53,738 nt of DNA from Bacteroidales bacterium (GTDB lineage Bacteria > Bacteroidota > Bacteroidia > Bacteroidales > PUMT01), in the NCBI GenBank assembly GCA_007132225.1, contig SLPB01000044.1, positions 1 to 53,738 on the forward strand, written 5' to 3'. Under the pieces are notes generated by a model, which did not search any database, was not told where the DNA came from, and worked only from the letters and a program-made list of their open reading frames with translations. Positions 1 through 8,413 of the stretch are shown piece by piece. Position 1 is the first letter of the stretch. Every line of letters starts with the position of its first letter. Made by a program: the position numbers and the translations under genes.

Positions 1-110
1 ACGGCACGGCACGGCACGGCACGGCACGGCACGGCACGGCACGGCACGGCACGGCACGGCACGGCACGGCACGGCACGGCACGGCACGGCACGGCACGGC
101 ACGGCACGGC
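1..110. repeat. (ACGGC)22 pentanucleotide microsatellite
   Basis: Twenty-two perfect head-to-tail copies of ACGGC fill the first 110 bases, with no interruption and no variant unit. They stop abruptly at the A-run of the ppdK terminator hairpin. The array touches the window edge, so its true length is unknown. The perfect identity fits a very young microsatellite, or an assembly or sequencing artefact at a contig end. No gene is visible in it. Confidence 0.95.
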
Positions 111-155
111 AAAAAAAATGGAGATCATCCATAGTGGACGATCTCCATTTTTTTT
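111..155. terminator. Bidirectional intrinsic terminator downstream of ppdK
   Basis: AAAAAAAATGGAGATC (111-126) pairs perfectly with GATCTCCATTTTTTTT (140-155) around a 13-base loop. The A-run on one side and T-run on the other make it a Rho-independent terminator in both directions. It lies 12 bases past the ppdK stop codon, so its main role is probably to end the ppdK transcript. Confidence 0.85.
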
Positions 156-167
156 ATTACCAGACAG

Positions 168-2903
168 TTACTTTCTCATTTTGTCTTTTACCGATGCCTG
201 TGCTGCGGCTAAACGCGCAATGGGCACGCGGAAGGGGGAACAGCTCACATAGTCCATTCCAACGCTGTGACAGAACTCAACTGATATTGGTTCGCCACCA
301 TGTTCACCGCAGATCCCGATTTTAAGATCCTTCTTTTTATGACGACCTTTGGATACACCAGTCTCAACAAGCTGACCTACACCTTCCTGATCCAGCACCT
401 GGAAAGGATCATGCTTCAACACACCATTTTTCGTGTAGACTTCCAGAAATTTTCCGGCATCGTCACGTGAATAGCCAAATGCCATCTGGGTAAGGTCATT
501 GGTCCCGAATGAGAAAAAGTCCGCGTTTTCTGCAATCTTGTCAGCTATAAGGCAGGCCCTTGGTATCTCAATCATCGTTCCGACCAGGTATTCTACCCTG
601 TCGCCGGTTTCAATGAATACTTTTTCGGCTGTTTCACGAATAAGCTCTTCCTGCAGCTTAAATTCCTGATCGGTACCGATAAGGGGTATCATGATCTCAG
701 GTAATGTTTTTATACCTTTTTTCTTCAGGTTCAGCGCTGCCTCAATAATAGCCCTTGCCTGCATCTCTGTTATCTCAGGATAGGTAATTCCAAGGCGGCA
801 GCCGCGGTGTCCGAGCATGGGGTTGAATTCGTGGAGTGATTCAACGGCGGCTTTTACCTCTTCGGGTGTAATACCAAGCTTGTCAGCCATCTCCTTTTGA
901 TTCTTTTCCTCATGGGGAACAAACTCATGAAGCGGAGGATCAAGCAGACGGATGGTTACAGGAAGGCCCTGCATGGCTTCGAAAACACCCTCAAAATCCT
1001 CGCGCTGGATGGGAAGCAGTTTCTCAAGTGCCTTACGCCGGCCGGCTTCATCCTTGGCCAGGATCATCTCGCGCATTGGCCAGATACGGTCTCCTTCAAA
1101 GAACATATGCTCGGTACGGCAAAGTCCGATACCTTTGGCACCGAAATTACGTGCTACCTCTGCATCTTTTGGAGTGTCGGCATTGGTACGGACATTCATC
1201 CTGGTATGCTTTTCAGCAAGGTCCATAAGCTGCCCGAAATAACCGCTCACCTCAGGATCGATAGTTTCTATCTTACCTTCATATACCTCTCCTGTTGTAC
1301 CGTTGAGAGAGATCCAGTCGCCCTCCTTGTAAGCCTTCCCGTCAATGGTCATGGTACGGTCCTTATAGCTGATCTTGATAGCACCTGCACCTGCAACACA
1401 GCATTTGCCCATACCCCGGGCAACAACAGCAGCGTGTGATGTCATGCCACCGCGAGCGGTCAGGATACCCCTGGCAAGGTTCATCCCCTTAAGGTCTTCG
1501 GGTGAAGTCTCAACACGTACCAAAATAACGTCTTTGCCTTGCTGGCTCCATGTTTCAGCATCGTCGGCAAAAAACACTACCTGACCGGTGGCTGCTCCCG
1601 GTGAAGCGGGAAGGCCCTTTGCAAGAACATTGGCCAACTGAATAGCCTTGGTATCAAATACCGGGTGTAAAAGCTCATCAAGCTTGTTTGGCTCTACACG
1701 CAGAAGGGCAGTCTGCTCATCAATCTGTCCGTCCTTAAGCATATCTATGGCAATCTGTACCATGGCAAATCCGGTGCGCTTTCCGTTACGGGTCTGCAGC
1801 ATCCAGAGCTTGCCTTCCTGGATAGTGAATTCAAGATCCTGCATATCCTTGTAATGGTCTTCCAGCTTTTGCTGGTACTCCATAAGTTCTGCAAAAATAT
1901 CCGGCATAAGCTCCTCAAGGGATGGAAACTTTTCTTTCCTTTCATTTTCAGAAACTTTAGCCAGCCTGGCCCAGCGCTTGGAGCCTTCAAGTGTTATCTG
2001 CTGGGGCGTACGGGTACCGGCAACAACATCCTCACCCTGTGCATCAATCAGATACTCACCATTAAAAATATCTTCACCTGTTGCAGCATCACGGGTAAAG
2101 GCAACACCTGTACCTGAACTGCTGCCCATATTTCCATAAACCATTGCCTGCACGTTAACAGCGGTGCCCCAGTGGGCAGGGATATCATGCATCATGCGGT
2201 AGTATTCAGCACGGGGGTTGTTCCAGCTTTCAAAAACTGCAATTATGCCTCCCCACAACTGCTCCCATGGATCAGTCGGGAAATCTTTACCGGTTTTTTC
2301 CTTTACAAGTTTTTTGAACCGAACAACAAGGTTCTGGAAATCTTCCACTGTCAGTTCGGCATCATGTTCAATACCTTTCGCTTCTTTAACTTCTTCAATA
2401 ATCAGTTCAAACGGGTCATGGTCACTATCTCCCATATATTTCATGCCCATTACAACGTCACCATACATCATGATGAAACGGCGGTAGCTGTCCCATACGA
2501 AACGGGGATTATTGGTTTTTTTCAGAAGTCCCTGAACTGCATCATCGTTAAGACCAAGGTTCAGTACAGTGTCCATCATACCGGGCATTGAGGCCCTGGC
2601 ACCGGAGCGAACAGAAAGCAGGCAGGGATTTTCATTGTCGCCGAATTTTGCGCCCATAATCTCTTCGACATACTTAACTGCTGCCTCAACTTCGCTTTTG
2701 AGCAACTCCCTGGTCTTTTCAGCTCCAATCTTGTTGAACTCAGTGCAGGCCTCTGTGGTGATGGTAAATCCGGGAGGTACCGGCACCCCTATAAGGTTCA
2801 TCTCAGCCAGATTCGCTCCTTTACCTCCAAGGAGGTTCTTCATGCTGGCATTACCTTCGGCATTTTTGTCACCAAAGGTGTAAACATGTTTAATTTTCGT
2901 CAT
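168..2903 (-). CDS. ppdK: Pyruvate, phosphate dikinase
   Basis: Interconverts pyruvate + ATP + Pi and PEP + AMP + PPi in the cytoplasm, in glycolysis/gluconeogenesis of many anaerobes. At 911 residues the length is typical. Domains run in the usual order: an N-terminal ATP-grasp nucleotide-binding domain (KNLLGGKGANLAEM near residue 22), the swivelling phosphohistidine domain (GGMTSHAAVVARGMGK, catalytic His about 490), and the C-terminal PEP/pyruvate TIM barrel with the ICGEHGG motif (active-site Cys about 865). ATG start; the reading begins MTKIKHVYTFG, as in other members. It is monocistronic: a terminator follows, and the next gene upstream diverges. Nothing is broken. The family assignment is essentially certain. 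Confidence 0.98.
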   Translation of the reverse strand: MTKIKHVYTFGDKNAEGNASMKNLLGGKGANLAEMNLIGVPVPPGFTITTEACTEFNKIGAEKTRELLKSEVEAAVKYVEEIMGAKFGDNENPCLLSVRSGARASMPGMMDTVLNLGLNDDAVQGLLKKTNNPRFVWDSYRRFIMMYGDVVMGMKYMGDSDHDPFELIIEEVKEAKGIEHDAELTVEDFQNLVVRFKKLVKEKTGKDFPTDPWEQLWGGIIAVFESWNNPRAEYYRMMHDIPAHWGTAVNVQAMVYGNMGSSSGTGVAFTRDAATGEDIFNGEYLIDAQGEDVVAGTRTPQQITLEGSKRWARLAKVSENERKEKFPSLEELMPDIFAELMEYQQKLEDHYKDMQDLEFTIQEGKLWMLQTRNGKRTGFAMVQIAIDMLKDGQIDEQTALLRVEPNKLDELLHPVFDTKAIQLANVLAKGLPASPGAATGQVVFFADDAETWSQQGKDVILVRVETSPEDLKGMNLARGILTARGGMTSHAAVVARGMGKCCVAGAGAIKISYKDRTMTIDGKAYKEGDWISLNGTTGEVYEGKIETIDPEVSGYFGQLMDLAEKHTRMNVRTNADTPKDAEVARNFGAKGIGLCRTEHMFFEGDRIWPMREMILAKDEAGRRKALEKLLPIQREDFEGVFEAMQGLPVTIRLLDPPLHEFVPHEEKNQKEMADKLGITPEEVKAAVESLHEFNPMLGHRGCRLGITYPEITEMQARAIIEAALNLKKKGIKTLPEIMIPLIGTDQEFKLQEELIRETAEKVFIETGDRVEYLVGTMIEIPRACLIADKIAENADFFSFGTNDLTQMAFGYSRDDAGKFLEVYTKNGVLKHDPFQVLDQEGVGQLVETGVSKGRHKKKDLKIGICGEHGGEPISVEFCHSVGMDYVSCSPFRVPIARLAAAQASVKDKMRK

Positions 2904-3122
2904 TGTTAAGTGATTTTAAATAATTTATAAAAGAAAAAATAATTTTTTTTGCAAAAATTGATTAAAAAATACTAAAAAAAAAACAATTTTTCCTGCGAAA
3001 AATCATTAATCGGATGCTTCTATCAAACATGATTTTGATCAACTGAATAAATGAATATGCAAAAAAATTGAGGCCGGATATTTCCTTTACTAAAAAAAAA
3101 CCGTAGGTTTATAATCTGATTC

Positions 3123-3157
3123 AAACTGGTTAAAACTGGTTAAAACTGGTTAAAACT
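3123..3157 (+). repeat. 3.5 tandem copies of a 10-bp AAACTGGTTA repeat, operator-like
   Basis: AAACTGGTTA occurs three times exactly in tandem (3123-3152), followed by a partial fourth copy (AAACT). The 10-base period is about one helical turn, which would put every copy on the same face of the DNA. It lies 65 bases upstream of the preferred ATG of the DPP IV gene, in the roughly 270-320 bp divergent gap with ppdK. That gap is otherwise AT-rich, and I see no other feature in it. A regulator-binding array is possible but unproven. Confidence 0.4.
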
Positions 3158-3221
3158 CAATAATTATTCGTTTGTATTGATCAGAAGATCAACTTATCCA
3201 TTTGCTAAAAAATTACAAATC

Positions 3222-5399
3222 ATGCTCAGGGTATCATTAATTCTATTATTTTCCCTGGTTACACTTTCGGGGAAAAACACACATGTACTTGAGATTCCAA
3301 AGGAAATAACCCTTGAAGATATTTACCGTAAAGGCATTTTCACGGAGCGGACAGTTGCCGGGCTCAGGTCAATGAATGACGGAGTCCATTACACCACAAT
3401 GGAGGCAGGCAGCATCATAAAAAAATTCAGTTACAGGACAGGAGAAGAGGTTGAAATTATGTTTTCAACTGAAGATCTGCCAGAAAACGATTTTGATTCA
3501 TTCAGCGACTATGAATTCTGTAATGATGAAAGACAGATCCTCCTTGTCACAGGAAAGGAACAGATCTACCGGCACTCCTTCAGAGCAGATTTCTATATCT
3601 GGGATCTGCAGGAAAAAAGCCTTACCAGGATATCGGAGCTCGGCAAGCAACAGATGGCAACTTTTTCGCCGGATGGCAGCAAGGTGGCTTTTGTGTTTAA
3701 AAATAATTTATATTTCAAGGACTTGCCCAGCGGCCGGGAGGTGCAGGTCACAAGCGATGGCCAGGAAAACAAAATTATTAACGGGGTGCCGGACTGGGTT
3801 TATGAGGAGGAGTTCGGGTTTGCAAGAGCCTTCGACTGGTCGCCCGACAGCAGGAGGCTGGCATACTACCGCTTCGACGAAAGTCATGTAAAGATGTTCA
3901 ATATGACAATTTACGGTGATCTGTACCCCCACTGGTACCAGTTCAAATACCCCAAAGCAGGCGAGGAGAATGCACTGGTAACCATACATGTGTATGACCT
4001 TATAGACGGTGTTTTTACTGAAATGGATACCGGGGAGGAAACTGATCAGTATATCCCGCGTATTAAATGGACCACCGACCCTTCCAGGCTAGCCATATAC
4101 CGCCTTAACAGGCTTCAGAACCATATTGAAGTTCTGCTGGCCAATGCCACCACAGGCAGCTCGGAGTTATTGTGGGAGGAAACCAACAAGTATTTTATCT
4201 CTGAAACATCTGACGACATGCTTAACTTTCTGGATGACGGCAAGCACTTCATTGTTATGAGCGAGCGAAGCGGATGGATGCATTTTTACCTGTATGATAT
4301 GAAAGGTTCCCTTATTAACGCGGTTACAAGCGGTGATTGGGAAGTGGACAGGCTTATTGGCATAGACCAGGTAAGCAAAAAGCTGTATTACAGCTCGTCG
4401 GAAACTTCCCCGCTGCAGCGGAATATTTACAGCGTTGGCCTGGATGGAACCGGCAAGGAGAGGCTAACCCTTGAAGATGGTACCAACTCAGCAGTTTTCA
4501 GTGAGGGTTTCAGGTACTATATAAACTATCATTCAGATGCCAACACTCCCCTGCATATAACCCTGCATGATGCCGGCGGTGAGCTGATCAGGGTGCTTGA
4601 AGACAATAGTGGACTCAAGGAGGTGAGAGAAGAATACGGCTTTTCGGAAAAAGAGTTTTTCACTTTCACAACATCAGAGGGAATCGATCTGAACGGGTAT
4701 ACAATAAAGCCACCGAATTTTGACGAAACAAAAAAGTATCCCCTGTTTATGTATGTTTATGGCGGACCGGGGCACCAGGCTGTAAGAGATTCCCACACTG
4801 CCGGAGCCTGGTACCAGATGCTGGCAAAAAAGGGTTATGTAATTGCATGTGTCGATAACCGGGGTACGGGTGCCCGGGGTGAAGAATTTATGAAATCCAC
4901 CTATCTGCAACTGGGGAAATATGAAACTGTTGACCAGATCGAAGCAGCTGAATACCTTGGCTCTAAAAATTACATTGACGCCGGTCGTATCGGCATATTC
5001 GGATGGAGCTATGGTGGTTATATGGTGGCCCTGTGCATGACAAAGGGAGCGGAAATTTTCAAGCTGGGAATATCAGGTGCACCGGTGACCAACTGGCGTT
5101 TTTATGATACCATCTATACCGAACGATATATGCGCACCCCGCAGGAAAATCCTGACGGTTACGATGACAATTCACCGATTAATCATGTAGATAAGCTGGA
5201 AGGCAAATTTATGATCATCCACGGAACAGCAGATGATAATGTCCACCTTCAGAACACTATTGAGATGGTGGACAGGATGATTGACAGGGGCAAGCAGTTT
5301 GAGCTCCTGCTGTATCCCAATCAGAGTCATGGTATAAGAGGAAACGCAGTCTATCATATGTATACTGGGATAACAAGCTTTATTCTGGAAAATCTATAA
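3222..5399 (+). CDS. S9B dipeptidyl peptidase IV (secreted)
   Basis: Serine peptidase that removes X-Pro/X-Ala dipeptides, probably in the periplasm or at the surface. It has an N-terminal beta-propeller (DPPIV_N) and a C-terminal alpha/beta hydrolase domain. Visible residues, numbered from a TTG at 3177: the substrate N-terminus-binding Glu pair in DWVYEEE (210-212), nucleophile Ser611 in GWSYGG, catalytic Asp near 687 in GTADDNVH, and His718 in NQSHG. I prefer the ATG at 3222 (725 aa) because it puts a compact signal peptide (MLRVSLILLFSLVTLSG) at the N-terminus. The TTG at 3177 would add 15 residues. The Glu motif and all triad residues are present, so dipeptidyl peptidase activity is likely. 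Single gene, with tRNAs following. Confidence 0.93.
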   Translation: MLRVSLILLFSLVTLSGKNTHVLEIPKEITLEDIYRKGIFTERTVAGLRSMNDGVHYTTMEAGSIIKKFSYRTGEEVEIMFSTEDLPENDFDSFSDYEFCNDERQILLVTGKEQIYRHSFRADFYIWDLQEKSLTRISELGKQQMATFSPDGSKVAFVFKNNLYFKDLPSGREVQVTSDGQENKIINGVPDWVYEEEFGFARAFDWSPDSRRLAYYRFDESHVKMFNMTIYGDLYPHWYQFKYPKAGEENALVTIHVYDLIDGVFTEMDTGEETDQYIPRIKWTTDPSRLAIYRLNRLQNHIEVLLANATTGSSELLWEETNKYFISETSDDMLNFLDDGKHFIVMSERSGWMHFYLYDMKGSLINAVTSGDWEVDRLIGIDQVSKKLYYSSSETSPLQRNIYSVGLDGTGKERLTLEDGTNSAVFSEGFRYYINYHSDANTPLHITLHDAGGELIRVLEDNSGLKEVREEYGFSEKEFFTFTTSEGIDLNGYTIKPPNFDETKKYPLFMYVYGGPGHQAVRDSHTAGAWYQMLAKKGYVIACVDNRGTGARGEEFMKSTYLQLGKYETVDQIEAAEYLGSKNYIDAGRIGIFGWSYGGYMVALCMTKGAEIFKLGISGAPVTNWRFYDTIYTERYMRTPQENPDGYDDNSPINHVDKLEGKFMIIHGTADDNVHLQNTIEMVDRMIDRGKQFELLLYPNQSHGIRGNAVYHMYTGITSFILENL

Positions 5400-5535
5400 T
5401 CACACTTTAATACGGAAGACCTTTTACCCGGGGACAGGGACATGACAAACCACAGAGCCTGCAGCAGTCCGGGTACAATAAGGAAAAATTCTTGTATTTT
5501 TTGTTTCCCCGGATGTTAAAGTAGTAAAAATTGAC

Positions 5536-5543
5536 TATTTTTG
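5536..5543 (+). promoter_or_regulatory. Bacteroidota -7 box upstream of tRNA-Leu genes
   Basis: TATTTTTG matches the Bacteroidota sigma-ABfr -7 consensus TAnnTTTG and lies 45 bases before the first tRNA-Leu. I do not see a clear -33 TTTG at the right spacing, so the call rests on the -7 box and its position. Confidence 0.45.
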
Positions 5544-5588
5544 TTGCGGTTTAGAAAAGGATGCCCTTTCAGGGCTGACTGAAGCAAA

Positions 5589-5672
5589 GCCCAGATGGCG
5601 GAATTGGTAGACGCGCTAGTTTCAGGGACTAGTGTATGCAAGTACGTGCAGGTTCGAGTCCTGTTCTGGGCA
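5589..5672 (+). tRNA. tRNA-Leu (anticodon CAG)
   Basis: 84-nt type II tRNA. The acceptor arm GCCCAGA pairs with TCTGGGC, followed by discriminator A. The D-arm has the GGTAGACGC block typical of tRNA-Leu. The anticodon stem CTAGT/ACTAG encloses loop TTCAGGG, giving anticodon CAG (reads CUG). A long variable arm and the GGTTCGAGTCC T-arm follow. The 3' CCA is not encoded. It is probably cotranscribed with the tRNA-Leu(GAG) 103 bases downstream. Confidence 0.95.
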
Positions 5673-5775
5673 CATAAAAATCTGAGACCGGATAGCTTTT
5701 CCGGAAATCAGGTTGCTGATATAAACGGAAAGGAAAGGTTAGGTTGAGTCGAATCATATTTCAAGTGTATCAAAG

Positions 5776-5860
5776 GCCCAGGTGGTGAAATCGGTAGACA
5801 CGCCAGCTTGAGGGGCTGGTGCTCGTTTAGGGCGTGCTGGTTCGAGTCCAGTCCTGGGCA
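5776..5860 (+). tRNA. tRNA-Leu (anticodon GAG)
   Basis: 85-nt type II tRNA. The acceptor GCCCAGG pairs with CCTGGGC, then discriminator A. The anticodon stem CCAGC/GCTGG encloses TTGAGGG, giving anticodon GAG (reads CUC/CUU). The long variable arm and GGTTCGAGTCC T-arm are intact. CCA is not encoded. It differs in body sequence from the CAG isoacceptor upstream, so this is not a simple recent duplication. Confidence 0.95.
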
Positions 5861-5861
5861 C

Positions 5862-5898
5862 AAAAAAGCAAGGAATCTTTTGGATTTCTTGCTTTTTT
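5862..5898 (+). terminator. Intrinsic terminator after the tRNA-Leu pair
   Basis: AAAAAAGCAAGGAATC (5862-5877) pairs with GATTTCTTGCTTTTTT (5883-5898) with one G-T wobble and a 5-base loop, ending in a T-run. It starts 2 bases after the discriminator base of tRNA-Leu(GAG), so it ends the tRNA transcript. Confidence 0.85.
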
Positions 5899-5978
5899 AT
5901 TTCGCTTAAGCCGGGTAGTTAAAGAAAAAAATTAAATTTACAGTTCTGCCTTTAAGAGTTCAAAATAAATATGCCAAT

Positions 5979-7337
5979 ATGAAAATTATCCTGAAAAGCG
6001 TGGTAATCATATCGCTTCTAATAAACCTTGCTTATTCCTGCACAAATACATCAGAATCTACAGTGACACCGGAAACCGCATTGCAGCACTATATTAACAA
6101 CAATGATCAGTCCTTCATATGGGAACTAAAGGATTCATATGACCATGGCGATTTAACGGTATATAAGTTGCTGGTCACATCACAAAAATGGAGAGAATAC
6201 ATATGGAGACATCAGCTGATGATTATCGTACCGGATGAAAATGATCATGACGGGGCATTGCTTTTCATTAACGGTGGCCATAATGATAATGAAATTCCCA
6301 AATGGAAAGAACAGGATGATTTCCTTATTCAGTCGATGAGTGCAGTTGCATTAAAAAATAAAGCCATGGTTGCTGTTCTGTACCAGGTCCCAAACCAGCC
6401 CCTTTATGACGGACTCACTGAAGATCCCCTTATATCATATACTCTTCATAAGTACAGGGAAGACAAAGATCTTACCTGGCCCCTGCTGTTTCCCATGACA
6501 AAAAGCGCTGTTAGATCTCTTGACGCGATTCAGGCCTTTTCAGCCGAAGTGCTTGAACATGAAATTAGCCGGTTTGTAATATCAGGGGAGTCAAAAAGAG
6601 GGTGGACAACGTGGCTCACGGCAGCCAGCGACTCTCGGGTTGAAGCCATTGCCCCAATGGTTATTGACATGCTGAATATGCCTGAAAGCATAGGTTACCA
6701 CCTAACGGCATGGGGTGATTACAGTATACAGATCAAGGATTACGTTGAACTGGGCATAGCCCAGGATTTAAAAACAACTGATGGTCAGGAAATTACCACC
6801 ATGATCGATCCTTTTTCCTATCGTGGAAAACTTACCATACCCAAATTTATAATACTGGGAACCAATGACGAATTCTGGCCAGCCGATGTAATTAAACACT
6901 ATTTCTACGATCTTCCCGGCGAAAATTACATCTACTATGTCGCGAATGCCGGCCACAGGCTGGGTGACAAGAAACAGGCAACCCGGGCATTAAGTGCATT
7001 CTTTGGAGAAACAATGAAAAAGAAAAAATATCCGGCATGCAGTTGGGATCTTATAGAAGATGATGGTAAAATTATTCTTAATGTGGAAGCGGACAGGGAT
7101 CAACTTATTGGAGCGGTCTTGTGGACTGCTGATTCGGATATCCGTGATTTTCGGGACACTCCTTTTGTCAGCAGGAATATAAGTAAAAACAACACCGGTT
7201 TACAAATCAGCGTGGAATACCCAAAATCAGGTTTTCGTGCTTTTTATGTAGATCTTGTTTATCCTGACCCAAACGGCGGGGACTATTCAAAAAGTACAAG
7301 AATGTTTCTGACGGATGAAAATAAATTGTTACAGTAG
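5979..7337 (+). CDS. PhoPQ-activated pathogenicity-related family lipoprotein
   Basis: 452 residues of the PhoPQ_related (PqaA/AprA-like) alpha/beta hydrolase family. It carries a lipoprotein signal ending LAYSC, with lipidated Cys21, so it is envelope-anchored. Family features: the LLFINGGHND segment after the first strands, the candidate nucleophile Ser205 in VISGESKRGWTTW, the APMVIDMLNMP stretch, and ANAGHRLG near the C-terminal His region. The natural substrate of this family is not settled, so I do not assign one. It stands alone between the tRNA terminator and a convergent hydrolase gene. ATG start. The family call is firm; the reaction is unknown. Confidence 0.88.
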   Translation: MKIILKSVVIISLLINLAYSCTNTSESTVTPETALQHYINNNDQSFIWELKDSYDHGDLTVYKLLVTSQKWREYIWRHQLMIIVPDENDHDGALLFINGGHNDNEIPKWKEQDDFLIQSMSAVALKNKAMVAVLYQVPNQPLYDGLTEDPLISYTLHKYREDKDLTWPLLFPMTKSAVRSLDAIQAFSAEVLEHEISRFVISGESKRGWTTWLTAASDSRVEAIAPMVIDMLNMPESIGYHLTAWGDYSIQIKDYVELGIAQDLKTTDGQEITTMIDPFSYRGKLTIPKFIILGTNDEFWPADVIKHYFYDLPGENYIYYVANAGHRLGDKKQATRALSAFFGETMKKKKYPACSWDLIEDDGKIILNVEADRDQLIGAVLWTADSDIRDFRDTPFVSRNISKNNTGLQISVEYPKSGFRAFYVDLVYPDPNGGDYSKSTRMFLTDENKLLQ

Positions 7338-7361
7338 GGTTATTAAAGATAATGTTATGTT

Positions 7362-8381
7362 TCAGTTTAAAAACTCATCAATTCTCTGTTTTACATTTTG
7401 CCTGATATTCATCCAGAAAAGGTTATAATCGTAAATATGAAGGTTTTTACTTTTTTCAACATTTTCTTCAATTACATCCGGAGTTTCAACCCAAAGTATT
7501 TTTGTTTCGGGTTCAATTCCGGCAGAAACGGTATGTGGGATGATAGTTTCAAGTCCGGTCATAATACCCTGGTGAAGTTCGCGAGGAGCCCAGTTTACAC
7601 TGGTTGTCCACGTCAGCGGATTAACGCAAACCGAATTTCCGTTTTCCTCTGAAACCCTCTCAGGTATTTCTCCTCTTTCATAGCTACGCCATCCAACAAA
7701 ACAACCGGTCTGGACAGGCGTCTCCCCTGCCGGTATTGTTTTGAATGCATCTCCCTTTATCTGATACCCGGGTATATAGGCACAAACCAAATAATCCTGT
7801 AAAGGCTTACCGTCAAAAAATTCCTGCAGCAGCCTTATTGCATGAAGGGTCCCCTGGCTATGTGAGGCAATAATCAAAGGGCGGCCTTTATGTTCATTTT
7901 CCAGGTAATAGAGAAAAGCATTTTTTATATCACTGTAGGCCATTTCAAAAGCCTCATCGGCCCTGGGGGTTCCTTTTACATAGAAAGTTTTCATGCTGGC
8001 CTGCCGGTAGCGGGGGGCAAAGATACGGCAGCTTGCATTAAATACGCTGGCCTGAAAAAGTATAGATCTGTAATCTGTCAAATTGTTAACCTCCTGGTCC
8101 TTTAATGATGCATTCCAGTCCCCCGAACCCGCTTTGGAGAAAAAGGAAGTGGGGTGAACAAAAAAAACATCGGCAATTTTGTCGGTTTCCTCCTCTTTCA
8201 AAAATGCGGGAATACTGTCGCTGGTATCGATTTTATAGGGCGAAGCCGCCCAGTTTTCAAGACGGCTGTAATCAGGTTCGGGTAATGCTGCTTTACCCGC
8301 ATTATTATCCCGTCCACCTTGCTGAGTATAAGCAAAAATAAGAGTGAGCAGCGGTAAAATCAGAATAAACAGTTTTTTCAC
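7362..8381 (-). CDS. DUF3089 family alpha/beta hydrolase, secreted
   Basis: 339 residues. An N-terminal signal segment (MKKLFILILPLLTLIFAYTQ) is followed by the DUF3089 fold: ADVFFVHPTSFF, FAPRYRQA, and the nucleophile elbow IIASHSQGTLHA (Ser175). A lipase/esterase-like role is likely, but the substrate is unknown. It is the last gene of a minus-strand set, with a gap of only 32 bases after the GH92 gene, so cotranscription with the mannosidase and the membrane protein is probable. That context suggests it may remove ester substituents from glycans, which is inference only. Confidence 0.85.
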   Translation of the reverse strand: MKKLFILILPLLTLIFAYTQQGGRDNNAGKAALPEPDYSRLENWAASPYKIDTSDSIPAFLKEEETDKIADVFFVHPTSFFSKAGSGDWNASLKDQEVNNLTDYRSILFQASVFNASCRIFAPRYRQASMKTFYVKGTPRADEAFEMAYSDIKNAFLYYLENEHKGRPLIIASHSQGTLHAIRLLQEFFDGKPLQDYLVCAYIPGYQIKGDAFKTIPAGETPVQTGCFVGWRSYERGEIPERVSEENGNSVCVNPLTWTTSVNWAPRELHQGIMTGLETIIPHTVSAGIEPETKILWVETPDVIEENVEKSKNLHIYDYNLFWMNIRQNVKQRIDEFLN

Positions 8382-8413
8382 AATAAAATACTTTTATTAA
8401 TTAATTGGTTAAA

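Noticed and set aside
897-1439. 180-residue plus-strand ORF inside ppdK
   Set aside because: It lies fully antisense to ppdK, has no recognisable domain or ribosome site, and is explained by codon structure of the real gene. The same holds for other antisense ORFs in ppdK.
3123-3157. CRISPR-like array
   Set aside because: The units are contiguous with no spacers and only 10 bases long; no cas genes are present.
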